From Rhizobacter sp. (lineage in GTDB: Bacteria > Pseudomonadota > Gammaproteobacteria > Burkholderiales > Burkholderiaceae_C): a DNA stretch of 41,796 nt. The notes under the pieces were generated by a model. It did not search any database. It was not told the DNA's origin and saw only the letters and a program-made list of their open reading frames with translations. Shown here piece after piece: positions 27,836 through 34,782 of the stretch. The position numbers and the translations under genes were made by a program. Position 1 is the stretch's first letter; the number at the start of each line of letters is the position of its first letter. The stretch is taken from contig JAGNWJ010000015.1 of assembly GCA_017986065.1 (NCBI GenBank), positions 1-41,796 of the forward strand. Direction: 5' to 3'.

Positions 27836-28942
27836 TCAAGGGGCCTTCAGGCGATTCGACGTGTGGGCCATGAGCCGTGCCAGTTCGCGCAGCGCGAGCA
27901 TCCGGCGGTTGATGACCTGCTGCGCGTCAAGCCGCAGCAGCGCACCGATCAAGGCATCCATCAACGGCAGGTGGTCCCAAAGGATCTCGAAGCGGTGGAC
28001 GTCTGCACTGCAGCGTTCGACCGCAGCGCGTGCGGCTGAATCCAGGTCGAGCTGAGCGAAGGCGATGCGGTACTGTCCCGCATCCAGTCCTACGGCAGCG
28101 GAAATCTCGCAGATCGAGGCGATGTCGTGCATGACGAACACCTCGATGTCGCCCCGCGACTTGCCGACGCCTGGCAGGTTCAGCAGGTAAGCGGTGCGGT
28201 AGTCTGGCTTGAGCACGAGGACCGCGCCCCACAAATGCTTCAGCATGCTGCGGACCTCGGCCGCTTGCTGTGGTGACAAGGCTGTCGGGTCTGGCAAATC
28301 CGGCGTTGTCTCGTCGTCCAGCATGGCGTCGAGGGAATCGGTGCGGTCTTCCTGGACCTTCAGCAAGGCGACGGTCACCGACACCAGATCGTCGAGCGCG
28401 ATTGGTGCCTGCAGGCGCTCGAACAACGCTGCCAGCAGGTGGTCCCAGTCTTCGGCGGCAAAACGCTCCATGTCCTTTCGCGGCACGCTGCCCGCGGCCA
28501 GGCGCTCGCGCCCGTCGCGCAGCGCCGCGACTCGGGCATCACCAACTGGCACCCTGCTGCTCAGTTGCCAGCCGTGCAGTCCGATCAGCAACTCGCCATC
28601 GCTGGCATTCCAGCTGGCGTAGCGCGCCTGGTGCGACGTGAAGTAACGCAAGCGGTTCTTCAGGCTGGCGCGCTTCGGATACTTTTCCCGCAGGTGATCG
28701 GACCAGGCGTTGTAGGTCACCCTGGCAGCGTACGAGCCCAGATCGTCCCAGGCGGCGCCCGGGGTGGTGCTCTGCCGCTCCCACAGGCGCAGGATCACGT
28801 CGTGGACCAGTTCCACCGCTTCCTGATTCTCCGGACGAGGGTCGTCGTCGCGCAGCGACAGGCCCGACTTGCGACGCAAGATGGCCCGCACGGTCTCGCC
28901 GACCTGGAGGAGCAAGGAACTGGTTTCTTCCGCGTTGCCCAT
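27836..28942 (-). CDS. ECF-like sigma factor with large insertion between sigma-2 and sigma-4 regions
   Basis: A 368-residue protein, about twice the size of a simple ECF sigma factor. Residues 36-105 look like sigma region 2 (EAVELVHDVILRLWER, then DDLGSYAARVTYNAWSDHLREKYPKR), with EAVE in place of the usual DAED. About 130 residues of unclear role follow. A sigma-4-like part starts near residue 245 (LVLKPDYRTAYLLNLPG, then HDIASICEISAAVGLDAGQYRIAFAQL), and an acidic/hydrophobic tail ends it. No ribosome site is visible before ATG 28942. The anti-sigma gene follows on the same strand, the normal sigma/anti-sigma order. It could instead be a sigma-derived protein that no longer binds RNA polymerase. 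Confidence 0.68.
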   Translation of the reverse strand: MGNAEETSSLLLQVGETVRAILRRKSGLSLRDDDPRPENQEAVELVHDVILRLWERQSTTPGAAWDDLGSYAARVTYNAWSDHLREKYPKRASLKNRLRYFTSHQARYASWNASDGELLIGLHGWQLSSRVPVGDARVAALRDGRERLAAGSVPRKDMERFAAEDWDHLLAALFERLQAPIALDDLVSVTVALLKVQEDRTDSLDAMLDDETTPDLPDPTALSPQQAAEVRSMLKHLWGAVLVLKPDYRTAYLLNLPGVGKSRGDIEVFVMHDIASICEISAAVGLDAGQYRIAFAQLDLDSAARAAVERCSADVHRFEILWDHLPLMDALIGALLRLDAQQVINRRMLALRELARLMAHTSNRLKAP

Positions 28943-29045
28943 GAACTTGACGGCGGTGGCGCTGGCTGAATGTATCAGCGCCCGGGCAGCGTCGCGGCCT
29001 TCGCGCGCCCGCGATCAGGCGCACCGCAACCACCGTGTGCCGCCG

Positions 29046-29588
29046 TCAGCGCAGCGTGTAGCCGCGCCCGTCCATGCAGGCCTCGGTGGCACGGTTGAAC
29101 ACGCTGGCGTCGCTCATGGCACTCGGCTGCGTCGTGGCCCAGCGGTTGCACTCCTGGCGGTCGGCTTCCGTCTGCTGAGCACTCTGGCCGTTGCGAGGGT
29201 AGATGATCGGATCGGGGCGTGCGACGACCACCGGTTCGCGCGCGGGCACCTCGCGGTAGACGGTGCGCGGCGCTTCACGATAGACCACGGGTGGCACCTC
29301 GCGATAGACCACCGGCGGTGGGTCGATCAGCACGTAGCCGGGTTCGGCGTAGCCTGCATAGACCGGCGGGCCGTATGAATACGAGTACCTCGACGCGCCC
29401 AGCCAGCCCAGCCCGAGCCCGAGGCCGAACCCCAGGCCGACACCACCCCAGCCTGGCCCGTAGTAGCGGCCGTGGCCACCGTGTCCGCCTCCGTGACGTC
29501 CCCCGGCCTGGGCATCGGCCGCGGGCAGTCCGACGGCCAGGATCACCGCAGCGAGGGCGGTGGTGCATGTGCGCGTGAAGGTGTTCAT
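29046..29588 (-). CDS. Secreted Gly/His-rich protein with YRE repeats (function unknown)
   Basis: A 180-residue exported protein. Signal peptide with likely cleavage after ADAQA (28); then a Gly/His-rich stretch (29-43), a glycine-rich hydrophobic run GVGLGFGLGLGLGWLG (49-64), three VYRE units at a strict eight-residue period (94-113), and a C-terminal domain with ECNRWATTQPS and ATEACMDGRGYTL, whose two cysteines may bond. This tail is common in proteobacterial secreted proteins with glycine zippers. AGGAG before ATG 29588 settles the start against an in-frame extension to 29870. It lies upstream of the sigma gene on the same strand, 103 bases away, and might be a target or part of that locus. 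Confidence 0.78.
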   Translation of the reverse strand: MNTFTRTCTTALAAVILAVGLPAADAQAGGRHGGGHGGHGRYYGPGWGGVGLGFGLGLGLGWLGASRYSYSYGPPVYAGYAEPGYVLIDPPPVVYREVPPVVYREAPRTVYREVPAREPVVVARPDPIIYPRNGQSAQQTEADRQECNRWATTQPSAMSDASVFNRATEACMDGRGYTLR

Positions 29589-29695
29589 CGTGGGCTCCTT
29601 TCGAAATGGCTGACCCCGTCTGATTTTCAGACCGGCGCTGCGCCCGCTGGTTCCGAACTTTGCAATTCTTGACTCGATTCGTCCGATCGGCCTGC

Positions 29696-29701
29696 TACGC
29701 T
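29696..29701 (+). promoter_or_regulatory. Candidate -10 box immediately before guaD
   Basis: TACGCT ends five bases before the guaD ATG at 29707, so transcription would start at or next to the start codon. There is no Shine-Dalgarno sequence. TTGACT at 29669-29674 could be a -35 element, but spacing to this hexamer is 21 bases; spacing is 17 to CTGCTA (29692-29697). Confidence 0.3.
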
Positions 29702-29706
29702 GACGC

Positions 29707-31029
29707 ATGACTTCTCGCATCGCATTGCGGGGCGACCTGCTCGATTTCACCGCCGACCCGGGCTTTGCACCGACTTCGGAGCCACCGGGCCTGCGCTGGC
29801 GCCCCGACCACTGGTTGATGATCGAGGACGGCCGAATCATCAACGCGCTCCCCGCGGGATCGGTGGACACGATGGCGGATGGCGGTCCTGACGCCAGCTG
29901 GCAGCGCGTCGATCACCGCGGCCGGCTGATCCTGCCGGGGTTCATCGACACCCATGTGCACAGCCCGCAGCTCGACGTGATCGCGAGCCACGGCGGCGCG
30001 CTGCTCGACTGGCTGGAGCGCTACACCTTTCCTGCCGAACAGCGCCATGCCGACCCCGCCGTGGCCGAAGCCGGTGCCCGCCGATTCGTCGACGCGCTGC
30101 TGGCCCACGGCACGACGGCGGCGGTCGTCTTCCCGACGGTGCACAAGGTCTCGGCCGAAGCGCTGTTCGATGCCGCGCAGCGGCGCGGCATGCGGCTGGT
30201 CTGCGGCAAGGTGCTGATGGACTGCCGTGCGCCCGAAGGCCTGCGCGACGACGTCGCCCAGGCCGAGCGCGACTGCACCGAGCTGATCGAGCGCTGGCAC
30301 GGCCACGGGCGGCTGGCCTACGCGGTCACGGTGCGCTTTGCGGGTACGAGCACGCGCGAGCAGCTGACCATGGCCGGACGGTTGTGCGTTGCGCACGAAG
30401 GTGTGTACATGCAGACCCACGTGGCCGAGAACACCGACGAGGTGCGCTGGATTGCCGGCCTGTTCCCCGAGGCGCGCAGCTATCTCGATGTCTACGAGCG
30501 GCACGGCCTGCTCCACGCGCGCTCGGTGCTGGCGCATGGCATCTGGCTGGACGACACCGACCGCGCGCTGCTGCGCGAGCGCGGCGCGCAGATTGCCTTC
30601 TGCCCGTCGTCCAACCTCTTCCTGGGCAGCGGGCTCTTCGACTGGCAGGCTGCGGCCGATGCCGGGGTCCAGGTGTCGATGGCCAGCGACGTCGGCGCGG
30701 GCACGAGTCTCTCGATGCTGCGCACGCTGGCCGATGGCTACAAGGTCCAGTCGCTGCGGGGCTTGCGCCCGAGCGCCTGGAAGCTGCTGCACGCCGCGAC
30801 GCTGGGTGCGGCGCAGTCGCTGGGCCTGGACGCGGAGATCGGCAGCCTGCAGGCCGGTTGCATCGCGGATCTGGCCGTGTGGGACTGGGCAGTCGGTCCG
30901 CTCGCCACCCACCGCGACGGCCTGGCGCGCGATCTGCATGAGCGCGCCTTCGCCTGGATGACACTGGGCGACGAACGCAACCTGGTGGCGACCTATGTCG
31001 CAGGGACCAGCGTCCACGAGCGAGCCTGA
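29707..31029 (+). CDS. guaD: Guanine deaminase
   Basis: A 440-residue amidohydrolase that turns guanine into xanthine. Zinc ligands: HVH (His83, His85) in GFIDTHVHSPQLD, His in MQTHVAEN, and Asp in ASDVGAGTSLSM. FPTVHKVSAEALFDAA, SVLAHGIWLDD and FCPSSNLFLGSG are guanine-deaminase signatures. The segment usually read as TPRFAPT is TVRFAGT here (Val209, Gly213), keeping the substrate-binding Arg210-Phe211. It is followed after 19 bases by a second deaminase gene and opens the purine-catabolism region. Confidence 0.92.
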   Translation: MTSRIALRGDLLDFTADPGFAPTSEPPGLRWRPDHWLMIEDGRIINALPAGSVDTMADGGPDASWQRVDHRGRLILPGFIDTHVHSPQLDVIASHGGALLDWLERYTFPAEQRHADPAVAEAGARRFVDALLAHGTTAAVVFPTVHKVSAEALFDAAQRRGMRLVCGKVLMDCRAPEGLRDDVAQAERDCTELIERWHGHGRLAYAVTVRFAGTSTREQLTMAGRLCVAHEGVYMQTHVAENTDEVRWIAGLFPEARSYLDVYERHGLLHARSVLAHGIWLDDTDRALLRERGAQIAFCPSSNLFLGSGLFDWQAAADAGVQVSMASDVGAGTSLSMLRTLADGYKVQSLRGLRPSAWKLLHAATLGAAQSLGLDAEIGSLQAGCIADLAVWDWAVGPLATHRDGLARDLHERAFAWMTLGDERNLVATYVAGTSVHERA

Positions 31030-31048
31030 TGTCACTGAAAGGAAGAAC

Positions 31049-32116
31049 ATGAGCCCGAACCTGCCCGCCGGCATCGATGCCATTCCACCCGGGCGGCTGC
31101 CAGCGCTGCTGCGCGAGATGCCCAAGGCCGAACTGCACATCCACATCGAAGGCTCGCTCGAACCCGAGCTGATCTTCGCGCTCGCGCAGCGCAACGGTGT
31201 GCCGCTGGCCTACGCCAGCGTCGACGCGCTGCGCTCGGCTTACGCCTTCAGCGACCTGCAGAGCTTCCTCGACATCTACTACGCCGGTGCGTCGGTGCTG
31301 CTGCACGAGGCCGACTTCTACGAGATGGCGATGGCGTACTTCCGCCGCGCTGCGGCCGATCACGTGGTGCATGCCGAGTTGTTCTTCGACCCTCAGACGC
31401 ACACCGAACGCGGTGTGCCGATCGAAGTGGTCATCCGCGGCCTGGTTCGCGCGTGCGAGGCGGCCGAGGCCGAGTTCGGCATCACCTCGCTGCTGATCCT
31501 GTGCTTCCTTCGACACCTGAGCGAGGAAGCCGCCTTCGATACGCTGGAGCAGGCATTGCCGTCGATCCGGGAGCACGGCGACCGGCTCGTCGGCATCGGC
31601 CTCGACAGCAGCGAGCGCGGTCACCCGCCGGAGAAGTTCTCGCGCGTCTACGCCCGTTGCCGCGAACTCGGCCTGAAGCTGGTGGCCCATGCCGGAGAGG
31701 AGGGGCCGCCGGCCTACATCTGGAGCGCGCTCGACACGCTGAAGGTCGCACGCATCGACCACGGCGTGCGCTGCGTCGAGGACCCGGCGCTGGTGGCGCG
31801 GCTGGCTGCCGAGCGCGTGCCCCTGACCGTGTGCCCGCTGTCGAACGTCAAGCTGCGCGTATTCGACACGCTGGCACAGCACAACCTGGCAAGGCTGCTG
31901 GCCCTGGGCCTGTGCGCGACCGTCAACTCCGACGACCCGGCGTACTTCGGCGGCTACATGAACCAGAACCTGGTCGAGACCTTCGCGGCGCTGCCGGAAC
32001 TGACCGCTGCTCACGCCTACACGCTGGCACGAAACAGCTTCGATGCCAGTTTTGCCAGCGCGTCACAGAAGGCCCGCTGGGTGCAGGCGCTGGACGCGTG
32101 CTTCGCGCAGGGGTGA
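31049..32116 (+). CDS. Adenine/adenosine deaminase (ADA family)
   Basis: A 355-residue member of the adenosine deaminase superfamily. Metal ligands HIH (His30, His32) in KAELHIHIEGSLEPE, the HAGEEGPP helix, RIDHGVRC, and SDDPAYFGGY are present. VCPLSNVKLRV and the FGGY ending resemble the microbial adenine deaminases of this family (as in Pseudomonas) more than true adenosine deaminase, so conversion of adenine to hypoxanthine is favoured; adenosine to inosine is the alternative. AAAGGAAG before ATG 31049 fixes the start against an in-frame start inside guaD. It is probably cotranscribed with guaD. Confidence 0.85.
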   Translation: MSPNLPAGIDAIPPGRLPALLREMPKAELHIHIEGSLEPELIFALAQRNGVPLAYASVDALRSAYAFSDLQSFLDIYYAGASVLLHEADFYEMAMAYFRRAAADHVVHAELFFDPQTHTERGVPIEVVIRGLVRACEAAEAEFGITSLLILCFLRHLSEEAAFDTLEQALPSIREHGDRLVGIGLDSSERGHPPEKFSRVYARCRELGLKLVAHAGEEGPPAYIWSALDTLKVARIDHGVRCVEDPALVARLAAERVPLTVCPLSNVKLRVFDTLAQHNLARLLALGLCATVNSDDPAYFGGYMNQNLVETFAALPELTAAHAYTLARNSFDASFASASQKARWVQALDACFAQG

Positions 32117-32132
32117 GTCGTGCTTCGTCGCG

Positions 32133-32477
32133 CTAGGGCTGGTCGGTGACCTTCGACGATTGCAGTCCCTGGTCGCCGAATTGAATGGCGCAGGTGCGGC
32201 GGCCTGACATCCGGGGGTCCTGCACAAGCACGCGCCCATCGGCGAGCGTCGACAAGGTGTAGCCCCGCGTGGCGGCCTGAGCCTGCACGTCGGCGAGCGG
32301 CGTTCCCGCGGCCAGTGCTTCACAGAATCCCTGCATGCGCTGTGCCGTCGCCATGAAGGGCCAGAACGCGAAGGCAACGCCGGCCAGCATCATCACGGCC
32401 ATCCCGACGAATATCCAGCGGCGCATCGATGTGCGTGTCTCTTCGGGAAGGGCAAACAATCCGGATCGTGTCGCCAT
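32133..32477 (-). CDS. Small membrane-anchored protein of unknown function
   Basis: A 114-residue protein I do not recognise. One hydrophobic segment covers about residues 21-40 (WIFVGMAVMMLAGVAFAFWP), followed by a periplasmic part with FCEALAAGTPLADVQAQAATRGY and a C-terminal half with beta-like VLVQDPRMSGRRTCAIQF. Cys52 and Cys96 could form a disulfide. ATG 32477 is preferred over TTG 32486. It is the last gene of a minus-strand run after puuD (40-base gap), but a link to urate use is only positional. Confidence 0.65.
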   Translation of the reverse strand: MATRSGLFALPEETRTSMRRWIFVGMAVMMLAGVAFAFWPFMATAQRMQGFCEALAAGTPLADVQAQAATRGYTLSTLADGRVLVQDPRMSGRRTCAIQFGDQGLQSSKVTDQP

Positions 32478-32517
32478 GTCTGTCAAGTCCTCGGTGTCGT
32501 GCGGGGTCGCTGTGAGT

Positions 32518-33723
32518 TCATTCGTGCCGTGTCGCCGTGCCTGCTTCGAACCAGCGACGCAACGTGTCTCGTTCCTGGTCGGTCAGTTGCGTTGCGTTGT
32601 TCATCGGCATCTGCTTCAGCACCACGGCCTGCTGGTAGATCGCCAGCGCGTGCTGCTCCACCTGCCGAGCCGTGTGCAGCGCCACGCCCTTGTTCGCCAG
32701 TGTGGCGTTGTGGCACATCACGCAGCGCTGGTCGATGATGGTTTGCACCTGCGCCAACGTGACCGGGGAGCCGGCCGGCGACGATGCCGGGGGTGACGGC
32801 GGTTTCAGCCACACCGCTGTGCCGATCAACAGCAGCACCCCGAGGATCGCGTGCTCCCATGGCACGCGTCGGCCAAGCGCCAGCGCGCGTCGCCGGGCGA
32901 CGAACGAGTGGCGGATCAAGGCGCCGGCCGACATCAGCAACATCAGCACGGCCGCGGAGTGTGGCGCGCTGTAAAGGAACGGATAGTGGTTGCCGAGCAT
33001 GGCCACCAGCACGGGCAGGCCGAAGTAGGTGTTGTGCACGCTGCGCTGCTTGGCGCGCTGACCGTGAATCGGGTCGACGGGCGTGCCGGCCTTCATCTGC
33101 GCGATCACCCGGCGCTGGCCGGGGATGATCCAGATGAGCACATTGGCGCTCATCGCGGTCGCCATCGCGGCGCCGACGATCAGGAAGGCTGCACGACCCG
33201 CGAAAAGTGCGCACACGGCCACGGAGGTGATGCCGACCAGCATGGCCACCCCGAATCCGGCGATGCGGTCACCGTTCGGTCGCGTGCCCAGCGTGCGGCA
33301 CAGCATGTCGTATGCGAACCAGAACAGCGCCAGCACTGCCAGCGCCGACGGCACTGCGGCAGCAGCCGACCATTCGTGCACCTTCGGGTCGATCAGGTAG
33401 GTGCCCGCCTGCAGCAGGTACAGCAGCGTGAACAGCCCGAAGCCGGTGAGCCAGGTCGAGTAGCTCTCCCAGTAGAACCAGTGCAGCTTGTCGGGCAGCG
33501 TGGGTGGTGCGACCGCGTACTTCTGCGGGTGGTAGAACCCGCCGCCGTGCACGGCCCAGAGTTCGCCGCTCACGCCGCGCGACCTCGAGGCCTCGTCTGC
33601 CGGCGGCGTCAGGCTGTTGTCCAGGAAAACGAAGTAGAACGACGAGCCGATCCATGCGATCGCGACCACCACATGCGCCCAGCGCAACAGCAGGTTCAGC
33701 CAGTCGGTCAGGTACGGGTCCAT
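32518..33723 (-). CDS. puuD: Urate hydroxylase PuuD, membrane protein with cytochrome c domain
   Basis: A 401-residue protein with about eight membrane segments in its first 310 residues (opening LLLRWAHVVVAIAWIGSSFY, the PuuD hallmark) and a C-terminal cytochrome c domain: CVMCH haem site at 334-338 and a likely axial methionine in KQMPMNN (372-374). PuuD oxidises urate to 5-hydroxyisourate, passing electrons through its haem to the respiratory chain rather than making H2O2 like uricase. GELWAVHGGGFYHPQKY and HWFYWESYSTWLTGF are conserved. It follows uraH on the minus strand by 26 bases. Confidence 0.93.
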   Translation of the reverse strand: MDPYLTDWLNLLLRWAHVVVAIAWIGSSFYFVFLDNSLTPPADEASRSRGVSGELWAVHGGGFYHPQKYAVAPPTLPDKLHWFYWESYSTWLTGFGLFTLLYLLQAGTYLIDPKVHEWSAAAAVPSALAVLALFWFAYDMLCRTLGTRPNGDRIAGFGVAMLVGITSVAVCALFAGRAAFLIVGAAMATAMSANVLIWIIPGQRRVIAQMKAGTPVDPIHGQRAKQRSVHNTYFGLPVLVAMLGNHYPFLYSAPHSAAVLMLLMSAGALIRHSFVARRRALALGRRVPWEHAILGVLLLIGTAVWLKPPSPPASSPAGSPVTLAQVQTIIDQRCVMCHNATLANKGVALHTARQVEQHALAIYQQAVVLKQMPMNNATQLTDQERDTLRRWFEAGTATRHE

Positions 33724-33749
33724 CCCGCGGTCACGGCCTGCTCAAGGGA

Positions 33750-34103
33750 TCAGCTTCCGCGGTAGGTCGAGTAGGCCCACGGGCTCGCCAGCAGGGGCAC
33801 GTGATAGTGCCCGCCAGCCTCGCCGATCCCGAAGTCGATGCCGACTTCGTCGAGAAACGGAGGATCGGGCAGTACCGCTCCGCGAAGCCGGAAATAGGCT
33901 GCCACCTGGAAGACCAGTCGATAACGCCCTGCCGCCAGAGCCGATGCGGCCTGGGCTAGATCGGGCGCGCGGCCATCATCGTTGAGTACGCTCCGATGCA
34001 GCACACTCACCGATTCGCTGCCGACGCTGTAGAGCGCCACGGCCATGCCCGCAGCGGGACAGCCGTGCATCGTGTCCAGCGCGTGGGTGCTGAGGGTTGC
34101 CAT
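33750..34103 (-). CDS. uraH: 5-Hydroxyisourate hydrolase (transthyretin-like)
   Basis: A 117-residue transthyretin-related protein hydrolysing 5-hydroxyisourate to OHCU. The N-terminal signature LSTHALDTMHGCPAAGMAV contains catalytic His7; the centre has YRLVFQVAAYF; HYHVPLLASPWAYSTYRGS is the family's C-terminal tetrapeptide motif Y-R-G-S. The ATG at 34103 is chosen because homology starts there; an in-frame start at 34223 would overlap the divergent uraD. It heads the minus-strand run uraH-puuD-small protein. Confidence 0.95.
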   Translation of the reverse strand: MATLSTHALDTMHGCPAAGMAVALYSVGSESVSVLHRSVLNDDGRAPDLAQAASALAAGRYRLVFQVAAYFRLRGAVLPDPPFLDEVGIDFGIGEAGGHYHVPLLASPWAYSTYRGS

Positions 34104-34221
34104 GGGTGCAGCGATGTTCCAGCGGCCGGGTCGGCCGTGCGGGCTCGAGTTTTGCACACCGATCGGTGCAGCGAGCAGGCGATGATCCGCCTGTGCCGAC
34201 GAACCCTGGAACTGGCCCGAC

Positions 34222-34782
34222 ATGAACGCTCACCACGACCGTGCGCTGAACCTCGATCGCATCAACACCGCGCCGCTGGCCGATGTACTCGCCTTGCTTG
34301 ACGGCCTCTACGAGCATTCGTCGTGGGTGGTCGAGGCGGCGCTGGCTGGCCGGCCGTTCGCGACCCTGGCCGACCTGAAGCACGCGATGGCCGAGGTGGT
34401 GCGCCATGCAGGCCATGAAAGGCAGCTGGCGCTGATCCGCGCGCACCCCGAACTCGCGGGCAGCGCGCTGACGGCCGGCACGCTGACACGCGATTCGTCA
34501 CACGAGCAGTCGCTGTCGGGACTGGCTCACGGATCGCCCGATGAGGTGCACGCACTGCACGAGCTCAACAACGAGTACACCGCGCGCTTCGGCTGGCCGT
34601 TCGTGCTGGCGGTGCGGGGCCCCACCGGGCGAGGACTGACGCGAGCGGAAATCATCGCGGCACTGCGGCAGCGGCTGGTGGCCACGCCGGAAGTCGAGAG
34701 GGACGAGTGCCTGAGGCAGATCGACCGCATCGCGGAGATCCGGCTGCATGAGCGGATGGGACTGGGTGTGGAGGCGGGATGA
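34222..34782 (+). CDS. uraD: OHCU decarboxylase
   Basis: A 186-residue all-helical enzyme that decarboxylates 2-oxo-4-hydroxy-4-carboxy-5-ureidoimidazoline to S-allantoin. The catalytic His lies in LIRAHPELAG, preceded by HAGHERQLA; LTRDSSHEQSLSGL and LNNEYTARFGWPFVLAVRG are family signatures. It is divergent from uraH across a 118-base gap and its stop overlaps the xdhA start (ATGA), so it is translated with the xanthine dehydrogenase genes. Confidence 0.93.
   Translation: MNAHHDRALNLDRINTAPLADVLALLDGLYEHSSWVVEAALAGRPFATLADLKHAMAEVVRHAGHERQLALIRAHPELAGSALTAGTLTRDSSHEQSLSGLAHGSPDEVHALHELNNEYTARFGWPFVLAVRGPTGRGLTRAEIIAALRQRLVATPEVERDECLRQIDRIAEIRLHERMGLGVEAG

Noticed and set aside
20230-28942. 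Classical tellurite-resistance (Ter) operon
   Set aside because: The VWA, kinase and PP2C recall the TerY-P triad, but no TerB, TerC, TerD or TerZ gene is present, so a tellurite function is not claimed.
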